64,000 nucleotides of DNA from DAIPKP01 sp964539095 (GCA_964539095.1 CAZIFL010000012.1:8566-72565), one strand, 5' to 3'; shown: positions 7,436 through 16,875, numbered from the stretch's first letter. Numbers and translations are program-made. The notes: a model not told the origin generated them from the letters alone.

Positions 7436-8995
7436 ATGCGGCGTTGGAAAGGTTTGTTGGTAGCGGGACTTATGGTGCTCATGGTTATGACCCTGGTGGG
7501 AACGGCCGGAGCGGCTCAAAAGCCTCTTCTCATTGGCATGAACACCGGAGCCATCGTGACTCTGGATCCTGCGGCATGTTACGAAGTGGAAGGGCACTGG
7601 CTGCTCGCCAATGTCTACGATAGCCTGGTGAAGTTCAAGGCGGGTTCCGCCAGCGAGATCGAACCCTGCCTTGCCACGGATTGGGAAGTGGATGGAAAAA
7701 CACTGAAGCTCCACCTTAGGGAAGGGGTGAAGTTCTCCAACGGGGATCTTATGGAGCCTGAAGACGTGGTCTACTCCCTCAAGCGTGTAGTGGCTCTGAA
7801 GGCCTCCCCCTCCTGGATTCTTACCCAGTTCGGGGTTACTGAAGAGAGCATCAGTGCCGAGGGGAACGTTATCAAGATCGAGATGGACGAACCCTATTCT
7901 CCCCAGCTCGTTATGTCCTGCATGACCTACATCTCCGGGGTGATGCAGAAGAAAGCCATTCTGGCAAACGAGAAGGACGGCGATATGGGGGCGGATTATC
8001 TCGACCGCACCTCCATCGGCACAGGGCCCTACTACCTGGAAAGCTGGACGAGAAATGAGCGGATCGTGCTCAAGGCGAATCCCCACTACTGGGGTGAGGC
8101 CCCGAAGATCGACACCATCATGATGCTTGATATTCCGGAATCATCGAGCCAGCTTCTGCAGCTCAAGCGTGGAACCATCCACATCGCCTGGAATCTGGGA
8201 TATGATCAGATCCCAGAAGTACAGATCACCGAGGGACTCTCCACCACCACCACCCCCATGTTCAAGATGATCTATCTCGGCATGAACGGGGTCATCGAAC
8301 CGCTGAACAACGTAAAGGTGCGCCAGGCCATCAAGTCTGCCATCGACACCGCCGGACTGGTGCAGGCCGTGGGCGGCGGCGTGAAGGAGCTTCACACCTT
8401 TATTCCCGAAGGGATGTTTGCCCACTATGAGGGAGATCCCTTCCCTTACAATCCCGAGAGAGCGAGGGAGCTTCTTACGGAAGCGGGATTCCCCGACGGT
8501 GTGGACGTCAATCTTCTCATTCCGGACTTCCTCGCCACAGCGGGTACGGTGGTGAAGGCCAATCTCGATGCGGTGGGTATCAGAACGAATCTTCAGACCA
8601 TCGCCTACACCACCCTTCTCGGCAAGTATCGGGAACAGGGGATCGAAGTGGTTATGGCCCGATGGGGAGCAGACTACGGAGATCCCGACGCCATGGCAAA
8701 GCCCTTTGCCCACTGCCGAACCACCGGCCCCGAGGCGAAGATCAAGCAGCTTGCCTGGCGGAACGCCTATGCCAATCCGGAGCTGACGGATCTGGTGGAA
8801 GAGGCCCAGTTCATTCAGGATACGGAAAAACGTAAGGATATGTACGTGGAAATCCAGAAAATATGGCAGGAAGAGGGGCCCTTCGAGATTCTCTACCAGT
8901 TCTCCGGCCAGGTGGGGCTCCGGGACGCGGTGAAGAACTTCCATCTCAGCCCCCTTACAGAGACCCGAATGGAGTTTGTGGAGCTGGCTCAGTAG
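7436..8995 (+). CDS. ABC transporter substrate-binding protein, family 5 (peptide)
   Basis: 519 residues. Start ATG 7436 is set by GAAGGAGGT 8 nt upstream and a clear signal peptide (MRRWKGLLVAGLMVLMVMTL...AGAAQ). The frame is open for 423 nt further upstream, but that part is an out-of-frame reading of the epimerase gene. The mature protein has the family 5 layout: an N-terminal lobe with LDPAACYEVEGHWLLANVYD and the typical DWEVDGKTLKLHLREGVKFSNG segment. It captures peptides in the periplasm and delivers them to the permeases encoded next. No lipobox cysteine is seen, so it is soluble or anchored by its signal helix. Confidence 0.92.
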   Translation: MRRWKGLLVAGLMVLMVMTLVGTAGAAQKPLLIGMNTGAIVTLDPAACYEVEGHWLLANVYDSLVKFKAGSASEIEPCLATDWEVDGKTLKLHLREGVKFSNGDLMEPEDVVYSLKRVVALKASPSWILTQFGVTEESISAEGNVIKIEMDEPYSPQLVMSCMTYISGVMQKKAILANEKDGDMGADYLDRTSIGTGPYYLESWTRNERIVLKANPHYWGEAPKIDTIMMLDIPESSSQLLQLKRGTIHIAWNLGYDQIPEVQITEGLSTTTTPMFKMIYLGMNGVIEPLNNVKVRQAIKSAIDTAGLVQAVGGGVKELHTFIPEGMFAHYEGDPFPYNPERARELLTEAGFPDGVDVNLLIPDFLATAGTVVKANLDAVGIRTNLQTIAYTTLLGKYREQGIEVVMARWGADYGDPDAMAKPFAHCRTTGPEAKIKQLAWRNAYANPELTDLVEEAQFIQDTEKRKDMYVEIQKIWQEEGPFEILYQFSGQVGLRDAVKNFHLSPLTETRMEFVELAQ

Positions 8996-9048
8996 AGTTG
9001 CAACCCTGGAAAGGCCGCTTCTAAAAGGGTCTGAGGCGCTGAAACAAA

Positions 9049-9081
9049 GATGCCCCCGGTGGTATCCTCGCCGGGGGTATC
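9049..9081. repeat. Intercistronic hairpin after the solute-binding protein gene
   Basis: GATGCCCCCGG at 9049-9059 pairs with CCGGGGGTATC at 9071-9081 (11 bp, one G-T pair). No T-run follows. It is placed where partial termination or 3'-end protection would raise binding protein over permease levels. Confidence 0.6.
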
Positions 9082-9147
9082 TCCCTCGAAATACCTTGGG
9101 GTTGCCAGGGATTTCGAGCAATCTTATAAACCCGAGAGGAAAAGTCC

Positions 9148-10158
9148 ATGAGTTTTACTCGGTACCTATTCAAACGACTGGCCTTGTTTTTTCTTGTTAT
9201 CTTCGGCGTGGTGACGGTGACCTTCATCATCTGCCGCATGGTGCCTGCAGATCCCGTGGGGGCTATCCTCGGAGAGAACGCCCCCCAGGAGCTGGTGGAG
9301 CGAACCGAGCGCATGCTGGGGCTCCATCTCCCCCTCTATGAGCAGTATTGGCGGACCCTCAAGGGGGTGGCTACCCTGGATCTCGGGATAGCCCTGCGGA
9401 CGAACAACCCCGTCACCACGGATCTCAAAAAATACTTTCCCGCCACCCTGGAGCTGGTGATCTTCGCCATGATCATCGCGGTCTTCTTCGGCATTGCCCT
9501 GGGGATTGTGGCGGCGGTGAAGCGAAACCGCTGGCCGGATATCCTTAGTCGGATCTTCTCCCTGGTGGGGATATCCATGCCCGCCTTCTGGCTGGGGCTT
9601 CTGATCATCCTCTTCTTCTTCTACCACATTCCCCTGCTCCCTGCGGGGGGGCGCCTGGCCCCTTATCTTATGCCACCTCCCACGGTGACGGGGATGTACA
9701 CCGTGGATAGCCTCCTGGCGGGGGATTTTGCCACCTTTTGGAACGCCCTCTATCATCTTGTGGGGCCTGCCCTGGTACTGGGATGGATCCAGATGGCCTA
9801 TATCGGCCGGGTTACCCGATCCTCCATGCTGGAAATCCTTAACGAAGAATATATCCGAACCGCCCGGGTGAAGGGGCTTCCGGAGCGCAAGGTCATTTTG
9901 GGGCATGCCTTCCGGAACGCCTCCATCACGGTGATCACCATGATCGGTATCTCCGTGGGGTATATGCTCGAAGGGTCGGTGCTTACCGAGACCGTCTTCG
10001 GCTATCCCGGTTTGGGGCGCTATTCGGTGAACGCCTTTCTTGCGCTCGATCTCAACGCCGTGGTGGGGTCCGTGACCCTCATTGCCCTCTGCTATGCCGG
10101 GAGCAATCTATTGGTGGATCTGCTGTACGGTTTTCTTGATCCCCGAGTTCGGTCCTAA
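9148..10158 (+). CDS. Peptide ABC transporter permease (DppB/OppB type)
   Basis: 336 residues. N-terminal helix with the usual YLFKRLALFFLVIFGVVTVTF opening, six membrane helices in all, and the EAA loop EEYIRTARVKGLPERKVILG near 230-250. It ends with DLLYGFLDPRVRS, the standard DppB tail. It pairs with the DppC-type permease starting 10 nt after its stop, forming the transmembrane channel of the peptide importer. Confidence 0.92.
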   Translation: MSFTRYLFKRLALFFLVIFGVVTVTFIICRMVPADPVGAILGENAPQELVERTERMLGLHLPLYEQYWRTLKGVATLDLGIALRTNNPVTTDLKKYFPATLELVIFAMIIAVFFGIALGIVAAVKRNRWPDILSRIFSLVGISMPAFWLGLLIILFFFYHIPLLPAGGRLAPYLMPPPTVTGMYTVDSLLAGDFATFWNALYHLVGPALVLGWIQMAYIGRVTRSSMLEILNEEYIRTARVKGLPERKVILGHAFRNASITVITMIGISVGYMLEGSVLTETVFGYPGLGRYSVNAFLALDLNAVVGSVTLIALCYAGSNLLVDLLYGFLDPRVRS

Positions 10159-10168
10159 GGGGGTACGC

Positions 10169-11077
10169 ATGAGCACACATACTGTCAAAACTATTAAAAA
10201 GAAGAGCTGGAGAGAACGCCACGCCTCGGAGCTTTCCCAACTGCGGGAATTTTTCTTTGCGGTGAAGAAGAGCAAGCTCGCCCTGGCGGGACTTGTGATT
10301 GTGCTCAGCCTGGTGTTCATCGCCCTCACCGCGCCTCTTATCGCCCCTTACGATCCTCTGGCGATGAATCTAGGGAACCGTCTTCAGGCTCCTTCGGGGG
10401 AACATCTCATGGGAACCGATGAACTGGGGCGGGATATCCTCTCCCGCATCCTCTACGGCACCGGGCTGGCTCTGAAGATCATGATCATCGTGCTTCTCAT
10501 CGACCTTCCTCTGGGGGTCTTTCTGGGGATCGTGGCGGGATACTTCGGGGGGTGGATCGACGAGGTGATCATGCGTCTGGCGGATATCTTCATGGCCTTT
10601 CCCCGGCTCATTCTCGCCATGGCCATTGGGGCCGCCCTGGGGCCGAGCCTCACCAACACCATGATCGCCATCGCCGTAACCCTCTGGCCCTCCTACGCTC
10701 GGCTTGCCCGGGGGGAGACCCTGAGCATCAAGGAGCGTACCTTCATCGAGGCGGAAAAATCCATCGGCACCCCCAAGTGGAAGATCCTCTCCTCCTACAT
10801 CCTTCCTCTCTGCTCCTCCACCACCATTGTTCGGGCCACTCTGGACATGGGAAACGTTATCCGTATCGCCGCGGGGATGAGCTTCATCGGCCTGGGGGCT
10901 CAGGCTCCCATGCCGGAGTGGGGGCTCATGGTGAGTACCGGGCGTGACTTTCTGGTGAATCAGTGGTGGGTCCCCACCTTTCCGGGGCTTGCCATCCTGA
11001 TCACGGTCTTCGGATTCAACCTTTTAGGGGATGGTATTCGGGATATCGCGGATCCGCATCTGAGAAGGGGAGACTGA
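10169..11077 (+). CDS. Peptide ABC transporter permease (DppC/OppC type)
   Basis: 302 residues from ATG 10169. The start is supported by GGGGG 5-9 nt upstream and by the usual OppC layout: a cytoplasmic tail, then a first helix at about 35-58, then APYDPLAMNLGNRLQAPS and HLMGTDELGRDILSR. The EAA loop lies near ERTFIEAEKSIGTPKWKILS. The tail GIRDIADPHLRRGD is typical. An in-frame ATG 87 nt upstream falls inside the preceding gene and is rejected. The stop overlaps the next start (TGATG). Confidence 0.92.
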   Translation: MSTHTVKTIKKKSWRERHASELSQLREFFFAVKKSKLALAGLVIVLSLVFIALTAPLIAPYDPLAMNLGNRLQAPSGEHLMGTDELGRDILSRILYGTGLALKIMIIVLLIDLPLGVFLGIVAGYFGGWIDEVIMRLADIFMAFPRLILAMAIGAALGPSLTNTMIAIAVTLWPSYARLARGETLSIKERTFIEAEKSIGTPKWKILSSYILPLCSSTTIVRATLDMGNVIRIAAGMSFIGLGAQAPMPEWGLMVSTGRDFLVNQWWVPTFPGLAILITVFGFNLLGDGIRDIADPHLRRGD

Positions 11078-12030
11078 TGAAGGAGATACTACTCGACATT
11101 CAGGATCTATACGTCAATTTCTATACCTACCGGGGGGTGGTGCGGGCCATCAATGGGGTGAGCCTCCAGGTGCGCCAGGGAGAATTCTTCGGCCTGGTGG
11201 GGGAGACGGGATGCGGTAAAAGCGTCACCGCCTCGGCCATTCTGGATCTGGTGCGCAATCCCGGACGCATCGAGGGGGGGAAGATCCTCTTCAAGGGGGA
11301 AGACCTCCTGAAGATGGACAAGAAAAAAATGGGTCGCACCATCCGGGGACGCCAGATCACCATGATCATGCAGCATCCCGTGGCAGCCCTCAACCCGGTG
11401 ATGCGGGTGCAGGATCAGATTGCGGAGGTCCTCGCTCACAATCTGAGTAAACAAGAGGCCCGCCAGGCTGCCATTCAATGCCTGGCGGAGGTGAACATCC
11501 CGGAGCCCGAGAAGGTGGCCCGGTACTATCCCCACCAGCTTTCGGGAGGCATGGCCCAGCGGGTGATGATCGCCCTCATGCTCTCCTCGGAGCCCCCTCT
11601 CCTCATCGCAGACGAGCCCACCACCGCCCTGGATGTCTCCGTTCAGGCCCAGGTGCTTCTGCTGCTGGAAGAGCTGGTAAAAAAGAAGAACTCCAGCGTG
11701 CTCCTCATCACCCACGATATGTCCGTGGTGGCGGAGACCTGCCACCGGGTGGGGGTTATGTACGCGGGAGATGTGGCGGAGGTGGGGAGTGTTCAGGAGG
11801 TGATCTTCAACCCCAAACACCCCTACACCAAGGGGCTCATGCAGGCCATCCCCTCGGAGGAGCGCACCGAGCTGGAGGGCATTCCCGGCACCGTGCCGGA
11901 TCTGGTAACCCCCCCGCCGGGGTGCCGCTTCCACCCCCGATGCCCCCAGGCCATGGAGCGTTGCAGCAGAGAAAAACCGCTTCCCCGAGAGGTTTCAGAA
12001 GGGCATACCGTGGCCTGTCACCTCTATTAA
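11077..12030 (+). CDS. Peptide ABC transporter ATP-binding protein (DppD/OppD type)
   Basis: 317 residues from ATG 11077, overlapping the permease stop, so translation is probably coupled. Walker A GETGCGKSVTA, signature LSGGMAQRVMIALML, Walker B LLIADEPTTALDVS, and the OppD C-terminal cysteine segment CRFHPRCPQAMERC. It completes the importer with the F-type ATPase that opens the operon. The longer frame starting at 10963 is a shadow of the permease gene. Confidence 0.93.
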   Translation: MKEILLDIQDLYVNFYTYRGVVRAINGVSLQVRQGEFFGLVGETGCGKSVTASAILDLVRNPGRIEGGKILFKGEDLLKMDKKKMGRTIRGRQITMIMQHPVAALNPVMRVQDQIAEVLAHNLSKQEARQAAIQCLAEVNIPEPEKVARYYPHQLSGGMAQRVMIALMLSSEPPLLIADEPTTALDVSVQAQVLLLLEELVKKKNSSVLLITHDMSVVAETCHRVGVMYAGDVAEVGSVQEVIFNPKHPYTKGLMQAIPSEERTELEGIPGTVPDLVTPPPGCRFHPRCPQAMERCSREKPLPREVSEGHTVACHLY

Positions 12031-12041
12031 CGAAAACTCCC

Positions 12042-12130
12042 ATGTCTTGATGATTGAGCGTGACGCTCACCGAAACATGTGAACAAATCACACAGCGCCC
12101 GGCTTCTCCCAGGAGAGCCGGGCGCTGTGT
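12042..12130 (+). terminator. Strong hairpins at the end of the peptide operon
   Basis: A perfect 15-bp stem ACACAGCGCCCGGCT/AGCCGGGCGCTGTGT (12090-12104 with 12116-12130) is preceded by a nested repeat, CATGT...GAGCG-TGA-CGCTC...ACATG, at about 12042-12081. No good T-run follows, so termination may depend on Rho or the stem may protect the 3' end. It separates the peptide operon from the efflux operon. Confidence 0.55.
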
Positions 12131-12355
12131 CATCTGCCCTTGGGAGGCTTTCTCCTTGCTTTTGGGAACCAAAGTAATCTCTCCTGCTTTTTCTTGTTAC
12201 CGGAAAGAGCCTCGGCATGGGAGAAAGAAAGCTCTTCCTCTCTTGGGGGGCAGCTCTTTACACTTCTTAATGTTTTTTGACCGCCCTTTTACAGGTTCCG
12301 CTCTATACTACAGGGTGTGAACGACTAAATGTTGAGCCTGTCAGGAGGGCTTTGA

Positions 12356-13618
12356 ATGAAAAAAAAGTTCTGTCTCTTTATTGCGGGGGTGTTTTTCCTC
12401 TCTTCCGCTGCCCAGGCCCTGGAGATTTCCCAGGGAGAGGTACTCTCTCTGGAGCAGTGCCTTTTGATCGCCCAGGAGAGGCATCCGGATCTTCGGGGTG
12501 CCGAGGCTTCGGTGGCAATAAGCCGCAGCGGGGTGGATCAGGCCGAGGCTTCCCGAAATCCCGGGGTAAATCTTTCGAGCAGCTACCGCAGAAATTCCAT
12601 AACCCACGAGGGATATGACAAGTATTCCAGCGGGATTACGGTCTCGCAGCTCATCACCGATTGGGGGAAGACCAAAAGTCAGGTGGCCCTGGCGGATTTC
12701 GATCTTCAGGCATCCCGGTACGATTACGATACGGTGCTTCAGAACCTCTTTTTCGAGGTAAAACAAGCGTACTTTACCCTTCTCCGGGCCGAGAAGGAAG
12801 AAAATGTAGCTCTTGAAGCGGTGAAGACCTACGAACACCATCTGGAGCAGGCCCGGAACTTTTACCGGGTGGGAAGAGTTTCGAAGATCGACGTTACCAC
12901 CGCCGAGGTAGATCTGAGCAAAGCTCAACTGGGGTTGATAAAGGCGAAAACCTCCGTGGAGGTTGCCCGGGCGACCCTCTCGGGCGCTCTGGGTTATTCC
13001 GAGGCTCCTTCCTATGAGATTCAGGATGTGCTGCTTCGGGAGAAGGTGCCCATCACCCTGGAGGATGCCCTGAAAAGCGCTATCATGACCCGGCCGGATC
13101 TAAGGGCCCAGGAGATCCGGCGGAACCGGGCGGAGGAATCAGTAACGCTCGCAGGAAAGAGCAACGCCCCCAGCCTTTCAGCCAAGGGAGGCTATACCTG
13201 GGGAGATCAGGATTTTGCCGGAAGCGGAGAGGCCTATCTCGGACTCTCCCTGGAAATGCCCCTGTACGATGGGGGCCTTACCCGGGCCAAAGTGGCCCAG
13301 GCCCGGGGAGAGCTGGATAAATCCGAGGCGAATCTCGAAGGGCTCCGCCAGGATGTCCTTCTGGAGGTAAAAAAGGCCTTTCTGGAGCTGCGCAACTCCG
13401 AAGAGGCTATCGGAGCTGCGGAAAAAATCCTGGAACATGCGAGGGAAAACCTGAATCTCGCCAACGGAAGATATGAGGTGGGTGTAGGTTCTCCTGTGGA
13501 GGTTACGGATGCCACGGAAAATTATATGAGCGCTCAAAAGGATTATTACGGCTCTCTGTACGAATATCAGTTGGCCTTAGGGGCCCTGGAGAAAGCTCTG
13601 GGAGGTGCTTTGGAATGA
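12356..13618 (+). CDS. TolC-family outer membrane efflux channel
   Basis: 420 residues. Signal peptide MKKKFCLFIAGVFFLSSAAQ. Two similar halves rich in long coiled-coil helices: one around QVALADFDLQASRYDYDTVLQ, the other around RAKVAQARGELDKSEANLEG. The motif NGRYEVGVGSPVEVTDATENY near the end is typical of TolC proteins. It forms the outer-membrane exit duct for the MacA/MacB proteins encoded directly downstream. Start ATG 12356 follows AGGAGG. Its stop overlaps the next ATG. Its presence implies a two-membrane envelope. Confidence 0.9.
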   Translation: MKKKFCLFIAGVFFLSSAAQALEISQGEVLSLEQCLLIAQERHPDLRGAEASVAISRSGVDQAEASRNPGVNLSSSYRRNSITHEGYDKYSSGITVSQLITDWGKTKSQVALADFDLQASRYDYDTVLQNLFFEVKQAYFTLLRAEKEENVALEAVKTYEHHLEQARNFYRVGRVSKIDVTTAEVDLSKAQLGLIKAKTSVEVARATLSGALGYSEAPSYEIQDVLLREKVPITLEDALKSAIMTRPDLRAQEIRRNRAEESVTLAGKSNAPSLSAKGGYTWGDQDFAGSGEAYLGLSLEMPLYDGGLTRAKVAQARGELDKSEANLEGLRQDVLLEVKKAFLELRNSEEAIGAAEKILEHARENLNLANGRYEVGVGSPVEVTDATENYMSAQKDYYGSLYEYQLALGALEKALGGALE

Positions 13619-14886
13619 AAAAGATGGCTTTGCTCGTACTCTTTCTTGTGGCCGGAACGGTGGGGTTCTGGTTTCTTCAGGGGCGAAAGAATGACACCCT
13701 TCTGGTGGATACCACCACAGTGCAACGGGGGGATCTCATAAAAGCAGTCTCCTCCACGGGAACCCTCGAAGCGGTGAATACCGTGAATGTGGGAGCCCAG
13801 GTGTCAGGGACTGTGAACAGAATCTATGTGGACTATAACTCCCTGGTGAAAAAGGGAGATCTCCTGGCGGAGATTGACTCTTCTCTTTTGGGAGCCAAGG
13901 TAAAACAGGCTCAGGCTAACGTCCTTTCCGCCCGGGCAAATCTTCAGGAGGCCCAGGCTACCGTCAAGAATGCCAAGAAGACAAGGGACCGGGCCCAGGA
14001 TCTTTTCTCCAGGGATCTCATAGCGGAAAGCGAACTCGATACATCCCAGAAGGACTATGAGACCAGCCTTGCCCGGGTGAACTCCGCCAAGGCAAGCCTT
14101 GCCCAGGCGGAGGCAAATCTGGAGTACGAGGAGACCACCCTGGGGTATACGAAAATCACCTCTCCCATAAATGGGGTTATCACGGATAGAGCTGTGGACG
14201 AAGGGCAGACGGTGAACTCCAGCCAGACCGCCCCGGATCTTTTTACCATAGCGGAAGATCTGATGAAGATGCGGGTGGCTACGGAGGTGGACGAGGCGGA
14301 TATAGGGCAGGTTAAATCGGGGCAGATGGTGGAGTTTACCGTGGATGCCTATCCAGATCTCTCCTTTCAGGGCAAGGTGAACGAAATACGCCTGGCTCCC
14401 AAAACTTCGGATAACGTGGTGAGTTACACCGTCATGGTGGAGGTGGCAAATCCGGATCTCAAGCTCATGCCCGGCATGACCGCCAACGTCTCCATCATCG
14501 CCGACAAGAAAGAAGGGGTTTTCAAAGTAGCTGCTTCGGCCCTTCGGTTTATGCCTTCTGCAGAGTTTTTGGATCTTTCTCAAGATTCCGGAGCCGCAGA
14601 GGGCTCCTTATCCCCCCGGGGGGAAGGAGGCAAGAAGGGTTCGGGATCCGGCTCCGGTGCTGGCTCTAGCTCCGGTACTGGTGGGGGAAGTGCATCAAGA
14701 GAAGCCACCCTTTGGCTCTACGAACAGGGGAAACTTCGTCCTCTTCCGGTGAAGGTGGGGATTTCCGACGGCATGTATACTCAAATCTCGGGGGATCTCA
14801 CCGAGGGGCTCCAGGTAGTAACAAGAATTACCGGAGGAGAATCCTCTAAAGGAGGTGCTCCCTTTGGCTTTACTCCTGGTCGATGA
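13615..14886 (+). CDS. MacA-like periplasmic adaptor (membrane fusion protein)
   Basis: 423 residues. N-terminal membrane anchor, then the lipoyl/barrel-sandwich motif GTLEAVNTVNVGAQVSGTV, a coiled-coil hairpin at about 100-165, the second lipoyl half (ITSPINGVITDRAVDEGQTV), and beta-barrel and membrane-proximal domains. Residues about 325-362 form a Gly/Ser-rich, low-complexity insert (SGSGAGSSSGTGGGS) before the final domain, which is unusual for MacA. It links the MacB-type ATPase/permease to TolC and may help expel macrolides, peptides or siderophores. Overlaps its neighbours by a few bases, so the operon is translationally coupled. Confidence 0.9.
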   Translation: MKKMALLVLFLVAGTVGFWFLQGRKNDTLLVDTTTVQRGDLIKAVSSTGTLEAVNTVNVGAQVSGTVNRIYVDYNSLVKKGDLLAEIDSSLLGAKVKQAQANVLSARANLQEAQATVKNAKKTRDRAQDLFSRDLIAESELDTSQKDYETSLARVNSAKASLAQAEANLEYEETTLGYTKITSPINGVITDRAVDEGQTVNSSQTAPDLFTIAEDLMKMRVATEVDEADIGQVKSGQMVEFTVDAYPDLSFQGKVNEIRLAPKTSDNVVSYTVMVEVANPDLKLMPGMTANVSIIADKKEGVFKVAASALRFMPSAEFLDLSQDSGAAEGSLSPRGEGGKKGSGSGSGAGSSSGTGGGSASREATLWLYEQGKLRPLPVKVGISDGMYTQISGDLTEGLQVVTRITGGESSKGGAPFGFTPGR

Positions 14887-15556
14887 CGTTCATAAAACCT
14901 ATGTCATGGGAGATCTGGAGGTGCACGCTCTTCAGGGGGTCTCCTTTTCCATCGAAGAGGGGGAGTTCGTCTCCATCATGGGGGCCTCGGGATCGGGGAA
15001 ATCCACCCTTATGAACATCCTCGGATGCCTGGATGTTCCCAGCCGGGGGCGGTATGTCCTGGGGGGGGAGGATGTAAGCCACCTGAAGCCCGATGCCCTG
15101 GCGGATATCCGGCGGGACACCATCGGCTTCGTCTTTCAGGGTTTTAACCTCATCTCCAAGATGACCGCCCTGGAAAACGTGGAGCTTCCCATGCTCTACA
15201 AGGGAATCAAAACCCGAGAGAGAGCCAGACGGGCTCTGAAGGCCCTGGAGGCGGTGGAATTGGGAGACCGGGGAAAGCACCAGCCCCATCAGCTTTCGGG
15301 GGGACAGCAGCAGCGGGTAGCCATTGCCCGGGCCCTCGCAAACGACGCTCCCCTCATTCTTGCGGACGAACCCACGGGAAATCTCGATAGCCATACCAGC
15401 GAAGAGGTAATGAAGCTCTTTGTCCGGCTGAATGAAGAGACGGGAAAAACCGTGGTTCAGGTTACCCATGAGCCGGAAATGGCGCGGTTCAGCAGAAGAG
15501 TTATTACCTTCCGGGACGGTGCAATGATGAGCGATGAGGAGGTGCGCCCCTCATGA
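14864..15556 (+). CDS. MacB-type ABC exporter ATPase subunit
   Basis: About 230 residues. Walker A GASGSGKST, the MacB/LolD stretch LMNILGCLD, signature LSGGQQQRVAIARAL, Walker B LILADEPTGNLDS. I choose TTG 14864, because GGAGGTG at 14851-14857 is 6 nt upstream and the product then starts MALLLVDDVHKTY, as in relatives. The GTG at 14855 sits inside that binding site. The gene begins within the end of macA. In E. coli MacB the ATPase and permease are fused; here they are two genes, as in many LolCDE/MacB-like systems. Confidence 0.9.
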   Translation: MALLLVDDVHKTYVMGDLEVHALQGVSFSIEEGEFVSIMGASGSGKSTLMNILGCLDVPSRGRYVLGGEDVSHLKPDALADIRRDTIGFVFQGFNLISKMTALENVELPMLYKGIKTRERARRALKALEAVELGDRGKHQPHQLSGGQQQRVAIARALANDAPLILADEPTGNLDSHTSEEVMKLFVRLNEETGKTVVQVTHEPEMARFSRRVITFRDGAMMSDEEVRPS

Positions 15557-16779
15557 TGAGCCTTGGAGAGACTGCGAAAATATCCTTTAGGGCCTTAAAA
15601 GCCAACAAAACCCGGTCTGCCCTCACCATGCTGGGTATCGTCATCGGGGTTACGGCGGTGATCGTCATGTTTGCGGTGGGCAATGGGGCGAATAAACAGA
15701 TCAGCGAGCAGTTCGCAAGCCTGGGGAGCAATATTCTCATGGTACGTCCCGGAGCCGATCAGGGCCCCGGAGGAGGATCGCGAAGCCAGGTAAACACGCT
15801 GGTGGTGGAAGATGCCTACGCCATGGTGGAACACTGCAGCGCTGTGGCCTATGCGGCCCCGGTCTATGGTGGCAAGGCCCAGACGGTATATGGAAATGCC
15901 AACTACCCCGCCAGCGTTACCGGCACCACCCAGGATTACTTTGCTATCCAGGATTGGGAGCTTGCGTCGGGGCGGAGCTTTACGGATCAGGACGTGCGGA
16001 GCGCCACCAAGGTCTGCGTCATCGGCCAGACCATAGCAAAGGAACTCTTCGGATGGGAGGATCCCCTAGGTAAGATTATCCGGGTTAAAAAAGTTCCCAT
16101 GATGGTCATAGGGGTTCTTCGGGAGCTGGGGGACAGCCCCCGGGGGGATGATCAGGATGCGGTGGTGGTGGTTCCCGTTAGCACCGCTCTGCGGAGGCTC
16201 TTCAGCCCTCCCAGGCCGGACAGCGTCTCCATGATCTCCGTGAAGGCCATCGACGAAAACCATTTGGATCTTGCCCAGAGGCAGGTGGAGGATCTTCTCG
16301 ACCTCCGGCACAAGATACGACCGGGGCAGGAGAGGGATTTCACCGTCAGAAACCTTACCCAGTTTGTAGAATCCGCCAAGAGCGCCACCACGGTGATGAC
16401 CCTGTTGCTTACCGCCGTGGCAGGAGTCTCCCTTCTGGTAGGGGGCATCGGTATCATGAACATCATGCTGGTCTCCGTCACCGAACGAACCCGGGAGATT
16501 GGCATCCGCATGGCCATCGGTGCCAAAAGCGGGGATATCCGCCTCCAGTTCCTTGTGGAAGCCCTTACCCTCTCGCTTCTCGGAGGGGTAGCGGGAATTC
16601 TCCTAGGCATGGGGGGAGCGCATATCATATCCTCTGTCTTCGGCTGGGCCACGGAGGTCTCCCTCATGTCGATCCTTCTTTCCTTCGGCTTTTCCGGCTT
16701 TGTGGGGATCTTCTTCGGCTACTACCCCGCCTACAAGGCCTCTCTTCTGAACCCCATCGAGGCACTACGGTACGAATAA
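15553..16779 (+). CDS. MacB-type ABC exporter permease subunit (FtsX domain)
   Basis: 408 residues. One N-terminal helix (ALTMLGIVIGVTAVIVMFAV), a large periplasmic MacB_PCD domain, then three C-terminal helices of the FtsX family with GGIGIMNIMLVSVTERTREI and the end motif PAYKASLLNPIEALRYE. It works with the separate ATPase and MacA to drive substrate from the periplasm through TolC. The start overlaps the ATPase stop. A very long terminator follows. Confidence 0.92.
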   Translation: MMSLGETAKISFRALKANKTRSALTMLGIVIGVTAVIVMFAVGNGANKQISEQFASLGSNILMVRPGADQGPGGGSRSQVNTLVVEDAYAMVEHCSAVAYAAPVYGGKAQTVYGNANYPASVTGTTQDYFAIQDWELASGRSFTDQDVRSATKVCVIGQTIAKELFGWEDPLGKIIRVKKVPMMVIGVLRELGDSPRGDDQDAVVVVPVSTALRRLFSPPRPDSVSMISVKAIDENHLDLAQRQVEDLLDLRHKIRPGQERDFTVRNLTQFVESAKSATTVMTLLLTAVAGVSLLVGGIGIMNIMLVSVTERTREIGIRMAIGAKSGDIRLQFLVEALTLSLLGGVAGILLGMGGAHIISSVFGWATEVSLMSILLSFGFSGFVGIFFGYYPAYKASLLNPIEALRYE

Positions 16780-16805
16780 CCGACAGGTATAGCAGAAAGA
16801 GCGGC

Positions 16806-16875
16806 ACCACAAGATTACAGTGAGAGGGCGGACCGTGGGTCTGCCCTCTCACTGTAATCTTGTGGTCTCTTTTTC
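16806..16875 (+). terminator. Very long terminator hairpin after the efflux operon
   Basis: A 24-bp perfect stem (16806-16829 with 16843-16866; outer arms ACCACAAGATTACAG and CTGTAATCTTGTGGT) is extended by GGACC-gtg-GGTCT to the loop, about 29 bp in all, then CTCTTTTT. Far longer than a normal terminator; near-perfect symmetry means it would work on both strands. Confidence 0.85.
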
